Shown here: positions 45,194-55,254 of the stretch, piece by piece
How the letters are laid out: each line of letters starts with the position of its first letter
Numbering within the stretch: the first letter of the stretch is position 1
Source: Thermoanaerobacterium sp. CMT5567-10
GTDB lineage: Bacteria > Bacillota > Thermoanaerobacteria > Thermoanaerobacterales > Thermoanaerobacteraceae
Reading direction: 5' to 3'
NCBI RefSeq assembly: GCF_030534315.2
Contig: NZ_CP130558.2
Coordinates: 310,001-374,000, forward strand
Length of the DNA stretch: 64,000 nucleotides
The notes under the pieces: generated by a model
Databases searched by the model: none
What the model saw: only the letters and a program-made list of their open reading frames with translations
What the model was told of the DNA's origin: nothing
Program-made: the position numbers and the translations under genes

Positions 45194-46419
45194 TTAAACC
45201 ACTTCCTGACTTTTTTCAATCCTTCAACAAGTGCGTTAATTTCGTCAAAGTCGTTATAGAGATAAAAGCTTGCTCTTACAGTTGCCGGCACCCCAAGGTA
45301 TCTCATTAAGGGCAGACAACAGTGGTGCCCACTTCTTACAGCAATTCCCTCTTCGTCTAATATTGTAGCAACGTCGTGAGGATGGACACCTTCTACATTG
45401 AAGGAAATTATTCCTCCTCTTTCCTTCACATCTTTGGGGCCATACAATTTTACAAAGTCTAATTCTTTCATTTTCTGAAGGCCATACTCCAAAAGCTCGC
45501 CTTCGTGATTATGAATATTGGAAAGCCCAATTTTTTCTATATAATCTATTGCAGAAACAAGCACACAAGCCCCTTTTACATTGGGAGTACCTGCTTCAAA
45601 TTTAAGAGGTGGTGGAGCAAAAGTTGCACGGTCTTCAAAAACTTCGTCTATCATCTCTCCACCTCTTAAAAAAGGAGGCACATCAGAAAGCAAGTCCTCT
45701 TTTATATAAAGTACACCAATTCCCATAGGTCCGAGCATCTTGTGGCCAGAAAAAGCAAAAAAATCACAGGATATTCTTTGTGCATCAATCGGCATATGAG
45801 GTACACTTTGTGATCCATCTATTAACACTTTTGCGCCGTATTTGTGGGCAATGTGTGTAATCTCCTCCACAGGATTTACTATGCCCAAAACATTTGACAT
45901 ATGCTGTACAGCAACCAACTTTACTTTGTCAGACATTTTTTCTTTAAAATCTTTCATAGAAAGCCTAAAATTCTCATCAAGATAGACATATTTGAGTCTC
46001 GCCTTTTTAGCTTCCGCTACCATTTGCCATGGAAGCATATTACTGTGGTGTTCGGCTATTGTCAGTATTATTTCGTCCCCTTCGTTTATATATTTCATCC
46101 CCCATGTATATGCTATAAAGTTTATTGATTCTGTAGTATTTCTCGTAAATATTATGGATTCTACTCTTTTTGCGTTAATAAATTTTTTTACTCTTTCTCT
46201 TGCCTCTTCATAAGCCTGTGTGGAAAGAGTGCTTAAATAGTGTGGGCTTCTGTATACATTGGCGTTTAATTCTTCATAATATTTATCCATAGCTTTTATG
46301 ACTTCAATTGGCTTTTGAGTTGTGGCAGCATTGTCAAGGTAAATAAGCTTTTTACCATAAGGTTTAACATCTAATATAGGAAAGTCTTTTTTAATCTTTT
46401 CTACATCAACATATTTCAC
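45190..46419 (-). CDS. sufS: Cysteine desulfurase SufS
   Basis: PLP enzyme that strips sulfur from cysteine and passes it to SufU. The GTG at 46419 is preferred, 8 nt after AAGGAGG; the ATG at 46446 lies upstream of that site. 409 aa, the usual size. YLDNAATTQKP, PLP lysine in FAFSGHKMLGP (~residue 225), active cysteine in SGHHCCLPLMRYLG (~365, a Cys doublet), RASFYLYN. Type II (SufS) loop. Its upstream region is immediately bordered by decayed DNA. Confidence 0.95.
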   Translation of the reverse strand: MKYVDVEKIKKDFPILDVKPYGKKLIYLDNAATTQKPIEVIKAMDKYYEELNANVYRSPHYLSTLSTQAYEEARERVKKFINAKRVESIIFTRNTTESINFIAYTWGMKYINEGDEIILTIAEHHSNMLPWQMVAEAKKARLKYVYLDENFRLSMKDFKEKMSDKVKLVAVQHMSNVLGIVNPVEEITHIAHKYGAKVLIDGSQSVPHMPIDAQRISCDFFAFSGHKMLGPMGIGVLYIKEDLLSDVPPFLRGGEMIDEVFEDRATFAPPPLKFEAGTPNVKGACVLVSAIDYIEKIGLSNIHNHEGELLEYGLQKMKELDFVKLYGPKDVKERGGIISFNVEGVHPHDVATILDEEGIAVRSGHHCCLPLMRYLGVPATVRASFYLYNDFDEINALVEGLKKVRKWFK

Positions 46420-46457
46420 TTTAAAATCCTCCTTCCCATATGACACTTTTAGATTAT

Positions 46458-46505
46458 TTATTGCAAAACCACGTTATTTTAAAGCCTTTTGAGGTTTCGC
46501 AATAA
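46458..46505. repeat. Imperfect inverted repeat upstream of sufS
   Basis: 13-bp arms (46458-46470 and 46493-46505) with one mismatch and a 22-bp loop, about 40 bp before the sufS start. Either a regulatory structure in the suf leader or the end of a lost mobile element. 46506-46765 contains no recognisable gene. Confidence 0.5.
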
Positions 46506-46765
46506 CCTAGAGAAATTTTATCATGTTGTGTATCTTAGTCCACTTCTCTTGAGGGACCAACAAGCTTGAACAAACACAGTTTTTGTAACCTACATAAAGA
46601 TATTAAACTTTGTAAAGTCCACATTTCCTTCACCGTGTCAATATCTCTGATACCAGATTTTGCAGGTGTTATTCCGCAACTGTGCTGAGATTGTTCACTG
46701 GTTGCTTAAGTCTATTCCAATACATCAAATTTTGAACTTTCTGATGTGAATCCTTAGAAGTCATT

Positions 46766-47092
46766 TTACCTGTTGGGGTATTCGATGTTAAAATTAAAAT
46801 CAATTTTCTTCCTATCCTGCCTTAGAAAAAATTCTCCTTTCCTGGTGAGCTCATAATATGTGTGATTTCGATGCTTAACACTTTTTCGTCGTCGATGGTA
46901 ATATTTAACTATTCTTCTTTCCACTCGCTTGATTAGTCCTCTCTCCTCCAAACTTTGAAGTCGCCTTCTGCTCTCTTCCAAGGATATACCCAGGCGTATC
47001 GCCAGAAGTTTTGCGTATTCTGGTCCAAGCTTTTTGAGATAGGTAAGAATTGTTAAATCAAGAAGTTCCTCTTGATTGTTGTTGACTGGCAT
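46766..47092 (-). CDS. DUF2250-like winged-helix protein
   Basis: 108 aa from the ATG at 47092 (AAGGAG upstream; a GTG at 47101 is alternative). A winged-helix DNA-binding fold: LDLTILTYLKKLGPEYAKLL, RLGISLEESRRRLQSLEERG and LIKRVERR, then KYYHRRRKSVKHRNHTYYEL and a TRKGEFFLR tail. It resembles DUF2250 transcription-regulator-like proteins. Still intact while surrounded by pseudogenes; it lies just downstream of the TatD-like remnant on the same strand, suggesting they were an operon. Confidence 0.65.
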   Translation of the reverse strand: MPVNNNQEELLDLTILTYLKKLGPEYAKLLAIRLGISLEESRRRLQSLEERGLIKRVERRIVKYYHRRRKSVKHRNHTYYELTRKGEFFLRQDRKKIDFNFNIEYPNR

Positions 47093-47179
47093 ACTCTCCA
47101 CTCCTTTATTATGGATTAACCACTAAGTGGTTTGGTTTTTAAATACTATGTCTTGGTAATAAATCATATTGCTGAGCGT

Positions 47180-47666
47180 TTAAATACCAAAAACTTCCTC
47201 AGCATTGTATCTCGCAATTTGAGCAATAACTTCCAGTAAAGCCCCATTCAATTCTAGGTACTGCACTGTCTTGGGTACGCTCAGCAGATCATTGGGTTTT
47301 AGATTGCTGTAATCGCTATTTAGTGCGCCTCGCTGGAAGCATTCCAGATGATTCATCAATATGTTGAGAAGTGAAACCCTCCTTGCAAATGGTAAGCCCG
47401 GGAACAACCCCAAATTCTTCGATTAAGTCAATAATATCTAAATTAGCATGGTCTATAATCGTTTTTCCGGGTTTCATCCTCAAAGTAGCAACAATCTCAA
47501 TTGTTTTTTTGGTAATTTCAACCTTGTTCTATAGCGGAGTATGAATGATTACTGAAACCCCATATTCCTTGGCAATCTTCAATTGCTCATGTAGAGCCTC
47601 CTGTTCCCGCTTGTTTCCCTCATGTAACCCGATCTCACCAAAGCCAATGACACCACTCATTTTAAG
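47180..47666 (-). pseudogene. TatD-like metal-dependent hydrolase remnant
   Basis: Reading from 47666: MSGVIGFGEIGLHEGNKREQ, EYGVSVIIHTPL then an in-frame stop, then TIIDHANLDIIDLIEEFG, a frameshift, and finally ALNSDYSNLKPNDLLSVPKT to YNAEEVFGI. GEIGLH, IHTPL, DHAN and LNSD are the metal-site strands of a TIM-barrel amidohydrolase. The N-terminal part is missing where the IS110 remnant starts. Confidence 0.7.
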
Positions 47667-48406
47667 GTAGAAAAGAAATTTTCAACTTTTAACAAATCTA
47701 TTCTCAAATTCAAACAGTGGCTAATTGATAACAACTGCTTTGATGTGTACATGAAATCTACCAGTAAATATTAGGTGCCTGCTATAACCTTTTGGAAGAT
47801 ACCATCCTTATCACTATTGCCAACCCCAAATGGGTGAATAAGGATGATAAAAAAGATTCCAAATGGGATTGACGACCTTTTTTACCTTGGTTTAGTACCA
47901 AGAACTGCCTCTTTCTATCATAAACTACCTCATTTCCTCTAATTTTTTTGATCATGATCTCTGTTTATCAATTCTTCAAAAGTCTTTGAAGAAAAAGCAA
48001 ATATCGTTGTTGAATCTATCGAAGAATATCAGATGAATAAATCTGCTGGTAAGAAGAAATATGTTCAAATAACACGTGCTGGTGTTTACCTCTAACCTGC
48101 ATTAGTACAAGTTGCCCATGCAGCCGTGAAATCGAACCGTTCATCTTACTACAGAATTAAGTATGAACACATCTTAAAACAAAGAGGAAAGAAGAGAACC
48201 AAAATAGCTATTGCAAGGATGATACTCACCGCCATATACCATAAGTTTGTTACTGGTGAAGAGTTCAATCCAAATAATCTGTTAAAATTGATATACCACA
48301 AGAAATGCTTGAAAAACAGGAAGATAAAGCTCTTAAACAGGCAATAAAACTTTTAGTTAACCAAGGTTTAATAAAAGCTTCTGACATTCCTGTGGCTACT
48401 CAATAA
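47663..48406 (+). pseudogene. IS110-family transposase remnant
   Basis: N-terminal RuvC-like part: FNKSILKFKQWLIDNNCFDV, YMKSTSKY, LITIANPKWV, KDDKKDSKW, LGLVPR. The C-terminal transposase_20 part resumes after ~47960 with PALVQVAHAAVKSNRSSYYR, KRTKIAIARMILTAIYH and ends DIPVATQ at 48406. The middle is deleted and several frames are used. 48407-48817 shows only scrambled short ORFs I cannot identify. Confidence 0.72.
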
Positions 48407-48817
48407 GGTTTAATTTTTTGCTACATAAAAGCCTTAGTTAAGTACATCTTTTTTTACTTTAATTCAATTATTTTTCACGCTACTCTCCTCCTTAAAAAAT
48501 TTGGTAATCAGGAAGAATATTCCTTCTTTCATCATCGCATGTATCAACAACCTTATCCAATGATCAAAATATAAGCCACAGCCCTGGCTCTGTCTGTTAA
48601 AAGATACTCCTATATTGCTGCTTGATAAAGCCGCTTCTGTTTTTAGATTCAGTCTCAGAAAAACAACTACAAAAGTGCTGAAGGTGCTAATAAAGGGCAT
48701 ACTACTATTATAGTAGCCTATAGACTTTAGATTATTCAGAAGATGGATATTATATTTATGTTATATCTAATTGCGTATAGATAGTATGGCGTATGTTCCC
48801 CTTTTTCTCCTTTAACA

Positions 48818-49480
48818 TTAATGTTGGGTTATAGATTTTAAATTAAAGTTAAATCTGTATTTGGTTTCTGCCCACAAAACTCTTTGAGCTACCATAGCTT
48901 CTAGGTTCAGTTTGATATCTTCTAATATCATTTCTTTAAATTTGTTATATCCCGCTCTGTCAATAAGGTGTTCGCCGTGGAGGTATTCAGGTTTGTTATT
49001 CATAACATAAGCGGAAAATGCTTTCCAGTTTTTAAGTACACCTAAAACCACATCTTCTTATAACCCAGCTTAAAAAGATTTTCCCCATACGAGGTATTTG
49101 TTGCTTTCCTGTTCTGTCGCCAATCAATACTCTGTAGAATTTTTTAGGGTTCCTGCTCCAAGCACCGATAGGACACACTAATAAGACACATTTGCTACAG
49201 CCGACGCAGCAACAGGTGTCTTTGATAATTTTGCCTTTTTATACAGATAAAACACGCGTTGCATGATGAACACACGCTTTCACACACTTTTTACACCCTA
49301 TATATCACCATAATCGTATTCCGTCTTTGTAATGCCAATTATACCGATATCATTAACGTGAGCTTTAGCACAGTCGTTAAGGTACCCTGATATATTTAAT
49401 TTTATGTGATAATCGCTGAGAAATATAATCCTTTCTATTTTCTGGCCAGGTTGGTTGTATCAATGTTAACATATATGTAA
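48818..49480 (-). pseudogene. Sulfite reductase (AsrC/NirA-like) C-terminal remnant
   Basis: From ~49390 the minus strand reads LNDCAKAHVNDIGIIGITKT EYDY, then after stops GCKKCVKACVHHATRV, DTCCCVGCSKCVL.VCPIGAW, NPKKFYRVLIGDRTGKQ and PRMGKIFLSWV, then VVLGVLKNWKAFSAYVMN to the stop at 48818. This is the siroheme/4Fe-4S reductase pattern with a two-cluster ferredoxin insert and GGRTGK-NPR motif. Multiple stops and shifts. 49481-49709 has nothing recognisable. Confidence 0.65.
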
Positions 49481-49709
49481 TGACGTTTTGTCACTAACGT
49501 CCATTTCTGGTATTACTTATAATCCCTTCGTCAAATAATTAACTTTAACATAAGTATAGCACCTGTAAAAATCCTAGTCAAATAACAAATGGTTATAACA
49601 ATAATAATAACTTCTTATATACTTATATTACCAGTTTTTATATATCTTCATGAATCCGTGAAAATAAAATAAATATTTTGATGTACTAAATAAGGTCTAA
49701 AACATAATA

Positions 49710-50620
<911 letters not shown>

Positions 50621-50632
50621 ACTCCGGGAAGT

Positions 50633-50830
50633 TCACACCAATGTTTGAGTTATAGTTATGCATTGGCTATTGCAGGTTATTTCAAGCCTGTACATGCACG
50701 ATGAAAAGCAAACATCATACATGGCTTCCATAGTTTCCATATTTCTATGGCCAGATATAGAAACAAATACCACTGTGGCAACCAATAATATGATCTTTGT
50801 TTGTAGTTTCATTACTTTTTTCAAATGCAT
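50633..50830 (-). pseudogene. Possible sensor histidine kinase N-terminal fragment
   Basis: MKLQTKIILLVATVVFVSIS is a typical N-terminal TM segment of CitA/DcuS-like kinases, but the chain then degenerates (SGHRNMETMEAMYDVC) and stops after ~60 residues. GAGGGG precedes the start. Its place next to a transporter and malic enzyme remnant fits a lost C4-dicarboxylate regulatory gene. Weak assignment. Confidence 0.35.
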
Positions 50831-50983
50831 CCCCTCAATTTTAATATATGTAAATTTAACATAAATTCGCGTGAAGCTAGAACAAAAAGCTACAAATTAT
50901 TTTAATAATACTAGAATTAATGCATCGTATTTTTTAAGTAATTTTAGGGTAAATAATAAAATCCTCTTATTTTCTGATAGTAT

Positions 50984-51025
50984 AGTATAATGCCTCATCT
51001 GTCAAGACAAATGAGGCATTATACT
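50984..51025. terminator. Strong inverted repeat downstream of the permease remnant
   Basis: 15-bp perfect stem (50984-50998 with 51011-51025) and 12-nt loop. T-run only on the plus side (51024-51028), so termination of minus-strand transcripts is uncertain. 50831-50983 and 51026-51101 are AT-rich without genes. Confidence 0.6.
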
Positions 51026-51101
51026 TTTAACTACATAAAAATTAAACTTTTACATTTACTTTATTAACAAAATTTCTATTACATCCAACTTTTATAGTTT
51101 T

Positions 51102-51842
51102 TTATGATGTAATAACTTTACTATTTAACTTTTTCATTTTATTATCTCTAAGTTTAAATGCATAAGAAACAACAAATGGACAAATCATGGCAGATATTAC
51201 ACACGCCGCTGCTACTTGGGCAGTAGCACTTGCCGCCACTGCGGTAAATGTCGAATCTAATGATGCAACAACAGCTGGTGTAGCTACTGCATTTCCTGCA
51301 GTTGACCCTGTTCCTAAGCCAACTAATGGTTCTTCTTTAAATAATTTGAGAAGAATATAAGGGCCTATTCCTGTAAATACCGCTATTACACCCAATAATA
51401 TACCAGGTCCTCCAGCTTTTATAATAGTCCTAAGATCCATTCCTGCTCCTAATGGGAATGAGAAAAACGGAATTAATAGTAATTTACTGCTTCCAAGGAA
51501 AGATTTCATATCAGGATCAATATTTCCTAAAATCAACCCTATCAATATTGGAATTATAACTGCAGCAAGTGACTTAATAGGAATTTGTGCAAGTCCTGAT
51601 GCGCCTAATGCAACTAATGTAAAAAATGGGCCATCTTTTAAAGAGAATAAAGCATAAGCACCAACATCAGTTTCATCTCCGTACTCTGAAGCAAGTGATG
51701 CATATAATCCACCGTTTGAATTTGTTAATGCTGAAATAACAGCCAATGGTGATAAACCTAATATTCCAACTGTTCCAAAAACTTTTCCAACAAATATACC
51801 AATACCAGCACCTAAAATGAACTTTCCAGCTATTAATATTGC
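51102..51842 (-). pseudogene. KdgT-like permease, N-terminus deleted
   Basis: 2-keto-3-deoxygluconate permease family. In-frame sequence runs from GAILIAGKFILGAGIGIFVG (51842) through SPLAVISALTNSNGGLYASL, FSFPLGAGMDLRTIIKAGGP, GTGSTAGNAVATPAVVASLD to the stop at 51102, about 246 codons with several TM helices. The first ~80 residues and start are gone, replaced by the malic enzyme fragment in a different frame. Residual expression from an internal ATG (51746) seems unlikely to be functional. Confidence 0.8.
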
Positions 51843-52471
51843 ACCTTTACTCCTGAAGCAAGTAATAATTTAGCTATAGCAGTTCCTGCAGCTCCTGCGC
51901 CATTTACGACAACCTTTATATCTTCTATCTTTTTATTAACAACCTTTAAAGCATTTATAATTCCTGCAAGAACTACTATTGCAGTTCCATGTTGGTCATC
52001 GTGAAATACAGGTATATCAAGTTCTTTTTTTAGTTTTTCTTCAACTTCAAAGCACCTTGGGGCTCCAATATCTTCTAGATTAATGCCACCAAAACCTGGA
52101 GCTATAAGTTTAACGGCTCTAACAATTTCATCAACATTTTGAGTATCTAAACATATAGGAAATGCATCTACATCCGCAAATTCCTTAAATAAAATAGACT
52201 TTCCTTCCATAACAGGTAATGCAGCTTTAGGGCCTATATTTCCTAGTCCTAACACTGCTGAACCATCTGTAACCACAGCTACCATATGTCCTTTTGAAGT
52301 ATACTTGTATACATTTTCTTCGTTTTCATAAATTTTTCTGCAGGGCTCTGCAACTCCAGGGGTATAGACAAGACTTAAATCATCTCTTGTCTGTACCTTT
52401 ACTTTTGATACTACATTTACTTTACCTACATTATTTTCATGAAGCTTTAAACTTTCTTCAAAATAATTCAT
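51833..52471 (-). pseudogene. NAD(P)-malic enzyme, C-terminal half deleted
   Basis: Oxidative decarboxylation of malate to pyruvate. MNYFEESLKLHENNVGKVNV start with TAGGAGGTAATTGG upstream. Motifs LVYTPGVAEPCRKIYE, VTDGSAVLGLGNIGPKAALP, INLEDIGAPRCFEVE and IPVFHDDQHGTAIV (metal site), then VVNGAGAAGTAIAKLLLASG, the first Rossmann strand. It ends after ~212 of ~390 residues at a junction with the permease gene. Catalytic and metal residues are present, but most of the NAD domain is missing. Confidence 0.88.
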
Positions 52472-52794
52472 CCAATTACCTCCTATTCATAGAAATTTCC
52501 AAGCTTCTTTACAAATAAAATAATAATATAAAATAGTGATTATTTAAATATTTTAAACTTTAAAAACAGATTATGGTCATAAAAAATATTTTGTTGATTT
52601 ATTAACTATTATTTATTATTATTTTTATGCACAATCATAAATCAGGCAAATAATTATTTTATTAACTGTTATCTCACATCATCGTACGTACGTTTGGTGT
52701 GTGGTACGGTTCATTGAAACTTTAAGCATAATTAGATATCTTTGATAAACTCTTATATTCAATACTTTCAAAGTATTTATTTGTAAGAATCAAC

Positions 52795-52905
52795 TATGGC
52801 AAGTAGAAGCTCACCTGATGTGTCAGCTAATATTTAGAGTTTCCATCCAAACCATTTTATATCATTGCCGTCAGTCTCCCTAATTTGAAGTCGCGTCACT
52901 TCATT
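52795..52905 (-). pseudogene. Transposase scrap (DDE type, uncertain)
   Basis: One frame reads ETDGNDIKWFGWKL, stop, ILADTSGELLLAIVDSYK, resembling the KxxFGYKxHLLAD stretch of IS1182/IS5 transposases. Too short to be sure. The rest of 52472-52924 is AT-rich and I see no gene in it. Confidence 0.35.
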
Positions 52906-52924
52906 ATTTACATTTTCAAATTCC

Positions 52925-53225
52925 CTAATTTTTCTTCTTCCTTTGTAAAAGCTTAATAAGCAATATTTCGCTAATGTTCAATATCTCAGTTATTATATTT
53001 GTCAGTTTTGCAAATTTTGATTGTGTCTCAATATCCATTTTCCACCGGCTTTTGCCAACTTTTCTTGTTGGTACAATAAACAATTGTAGTGTTAAAAGAA
53101 TTACAATCATCAATATACAATTAGTAAATAATAACGTTACATCTGTCGTTAAAAATATAAATATACCAAATAAAACCTGTATGTGATGTATTTGAAAATA
53201 CGCTTTCAAATTCCGCCTATATCGT
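52925..53225 (-). pseudogene. ABC exporter (membrane domain) fragment
   Basis: Frames contain NNDIGGI, VFSNTSH-like, then IQVLFGIFIFLTTDVTLLFT, LLTLQLFIVPTRKVGKSRWK and TQSKFAKLTNIITEILNISE. This is the TM3-TM4 and coupling-helix region of MsbA/LmrA-like half transporters. No nucleotide-binding domain remains. Confidence 0.55.
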
Positions 53226-53345
53226 TGTTAATCCTATATGTAATTTCTCCTTTTTTTGCATTCGAAAAAAAACTTATAGACATATGCTGCAAATGATTGT
53301 ATAAATTTGCTGCATTTTAGACAATAATAAAAAATAAAAAACCCC

Positions 53346-53374
53346 TTGTCAAAAATAAAAAACCATGTTATAAT
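53346..53374 (+). promoter_or_regulatory. tRNA operon promoter
   Basis: TTGTCA (53346-53351), 17-bp spacer, TATAAT (53369-53374), 17 bp before the tRNA-Gln. Confidence 0.85.
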
Positions 53375-53390
53375 AACATCTGTCAGTTGT

Positions 53391-53464
53391 TGCCGAATGG
53401 TGTAACGGTAGCACCGGTGACTCTGGATCATCTAGTCTAGGTTCGAATCCTAGTTCGGCAGCCA
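53391..53464 (+). tRNA. tRNA-Gln (anticodon CUG)
   Basis: Acceptor TGCCGAA/TTCGGCA, D arm GTGT/GCAC, anticodon stem GGTGA/TCATC with loop CTCTGGA (anticodon CTG), T arm CTAGG-TTCGAAT-CCTAG, encoded CCA at 53462-53464. Reads CAG. Confidence 0.93.
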
Positions 53465-53470
53465 ATATGT

Positions 53471-53546
53471 GGCCTTATCGTCTAGTGGCCTAGGACATCG
53501 CCCTCTCACGGCGAAGACAGGGGTTCGACTCCCCTTAAGGCTACCA
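53471..53546 (+). tRNA. tRNA-Glu (anticodon CUC)
   Basis: Acceptor GGCCTTA/TAAGGCT (one G-U), anticodon stem TCGCC/GGCGA with loop CTCTCAC (anticodon CTC), T arm GGGG-TTCGACT-CCCC type, encoded CCA at 53544-53546. Reads GAG. 6 nt after tRNA-Gln, one transcript. Confidence 0.93.
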
Positions 53547-53562
53547 TCTATATGCAAACTTT

Positions 53563-53613
53563 ATCGTCTACCGAGAGCTTGAAGTAAACTTCAAGTCTGT
53601 CAGGAAGGACGAT
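53563..53613 (+). terminator. Structured terminator of the tRNA pair
   Basis: Outer ATCGTC/GACGAT (53563-53568 with 53608-53613) and inner CTTGAAG/CTTCAAG (53578-53584 with 53589-53595), followed by TTATTTTATTTT. 53620-53776 shows nothing else. Confidence 0.6.
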
Positions 53614-53776
53614 TATTTTATTTTAGTTGTTATACTCAAGCCAGATCTCATATTTAACTATTAATATGTATTTCAAGTTCAGTTATTTTGAATTTAGACT
53701 AAAATGGAATTATCTAATAGCTAAAATATTTTTCCTACTGCATGGAAGTTTAATCATTGTATCGTAAATCGTATAT

Positions 53777-53814
53777 ATTAAAAAAGCAGGAATATTTTAT
53801 CCTGCTTTTTTAAT
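53777..53814. terminator. nfnB terminator
   Basis: 15-bp perfect stem (53777-53791 with 53800-53814) with 8-nt loop and T-runs on both strands, 49 bp after the nfnB stop. Confidence 0.85.
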
Positions 53815-53862
53815 ATGATGTAAATTTCCAAAACAACATTTTCTACAAAGCTGTTCAGTCAA

Positions 53863-55254
53863 TCATTTTTCACTTAAAAACTTGTGTATAGATGCTGCTG
53901 CTTTTTTACCGGCACCCATTGCAAGTATTACTGTTGCTGCGCCTGTCACAGCATCACCACCTGCAAATACACCTTTGCGGCTCGTCTCAAGTGTATCTTC
54001 ATTGACTATTATTCCACCCCATTTTTGCTTATTAAGTCCTTCTGTTGTCGACGTTATAAGAGGATTTGGACTTTGTCCTATAGCTATGATTACGGTGTCC
54101 ACGTCTATTACATGCTCTGAACCTTTTTCTGTTACAGGTCTTCTTCTTCCTGATTCATCAGGCTCACCTAAAACCATGTTCACACATTCGATCCCTTTTA
54201 CATTGCCATTTTCGTCTCCAATTACTCTCACAGGGTTCGTTAATAGCTTAAATATGATTCCTTCTTCTTTTGCATGGTGTATTTCTTCTAGCCTTGCAGG
54301 CATTTCTTCTTCTGATCTTCTGTATACAATATACACTTCATCTGCTCCCATACGCTTTGCAGATCTTGCAGCATCCATTGCTACATTTCCACCGCCAACT
54401 ACGGCAACCTTCTTGCCTACTTTGACAGGTGTAGGGTGATTAGGAAAGTCATAAGCTTTCATGAGATTTATCCTCGTCAAAAATTCATTTGCTGAGTATA
54501 CGCCATTTAGATTTTCTCCCGGTATACCCATGAATTTAGGTAGTCCTGCACCTGTTCCTATGAACACTGCTTCATACCCCATGTCGAATAGATCGTCAAT
54601 TGTCAGTATTTTGCCTATAACCATGTTTGTTTCTATTTTTACTCCTAATTTTTTTAATGAGTCTATTTCTTTCTGAACTATCTCCTTAGGAAGTCTAAAT
54701 TCAGGGATGCCGTACATTAAAACTCCACCAGGCGTATGAAATGCCTCAAAGATTGTTGTGTCATATCCCATCTTAGCTAGATCGCCAGCACATGATAGTC
54801 CTGCAGGTCCTGAGCCTATTACTGCAACTTTCCTGCCAGTTTTTTTAAGTGCTTCTACTTTGTCTTCTTTGTTCCTCATATGCCAATCTGCTGCAAATCT
54901 TTCAAGCCTTCCTATTGCTACAGGTTCTCCTTTTTTGCCTCTTGTACATACTGATTCGCACTGGCTTTCCTGCGGACATACTCTTCCACATATGGCAGGT
55001 AAATTGTTTGTCTCTTTTATCTTTTGATATGCTCCTTCAAAGTTTCTGTTTGCTATTTGCTTTATGAAATCTGGTATCTGAACATGCACAGGACAGCCGC
55101 TGACACATGGCTGATTTTTACACTGAATACATCTTTCTGCTTCTTCTACAGCCATATTTTCTTCATACCCCAGTGCAACTTCTTTAAAATTTTTGTTTCG
55201 TACATTTGGATCCTGTTCAGGCATTTGTACTTTTTTTAGCGACATGTTAGCCAT
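53863..55254 (-). CDS. nfnB: NfnB: NADPH-binding subunit of bifurcating transhydrogenase
   Basis: Large subunit of NADH-dependent ferredoxin:NADP+ oxidoreductase, related to the glutamate synthase small subunit. 463 aa. N-terminal two [4Fe-4S] motifs (CIQCKNQPCVSGCP; CGRVCPQESQCESVC), FAD site VIGSGPAGLSCAGDL (~residue 146), NADPH site VVGGGNVAMDAARSAKRMG (~285) and a C-terminal VFAGGDAVTGAATVILAMG. The ATG directly follows the nfnA stop; AGGAGG lies 10 nt upstream. Pairing with nfnA rather than a gltB large subunit makes Nfn far likelier than glutamate synthase. Confidence 0.93.
   Translation of the reverse strand: MANMSLKKVQMPEQDPNVRNKNFKEVALGYEENMAVEEAERCIQCKNQPCVSGCPVHVQIPDFIKQIANRNFEGAYQKIKETNNLPAICGRVCPQESQCESVCTRGKKGEPVAIGRLERFAADWHMRNKEDKVEALKKTGRKVAVIGSGPAGLSCAGDLAKMGYDTTIFEAFHTPGGVLMYGIPEFRLPKEIVQKEIDSLKKLGVKIETNMVIGKILTIDDLFDMGYEAVFIGTGAGLPKFMGIPGENLNGVYSANEFLTRINLMKAYDFPNHPTPVKVGKKVAVVGGGNVAMDAARSAKRMGADEVYIVYRRSEEEMPARLEEIHHAKEEGIIFKLLTNPVRVIGDENGNVKGIECVNMVLGEPDESGRRRPVTEKGSEHVIDVDTVIIAIGQSPNPLITSTTEGLNKQKWGGIIVNEDTLETSRKGVFAGGDAVTGAATVILAMGAGKKAAASIHKFLSEK

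Noticed and set aside
48464-48700. 78-aa minus-strand ORF in 48.4-48.7 kb
   Set aside because: No ribosome site, unusual composition and no recognisable motif; treated as debris after the IS110 remnant.
53234-53431. 65-aa minus-strand ORF over the tRNA promoter
   Set aside because: It overlaps the tRNA-Gln and its promoter, has no ribosome site and no family resemblance; a chance frame.
53863-55254. Glutamate synthase small subunit
   Set aside because: No gltB large subunit is adjacent; the tight pairing with the [2Fe-2S] FAD/NAD subunit identifies NfnAB.
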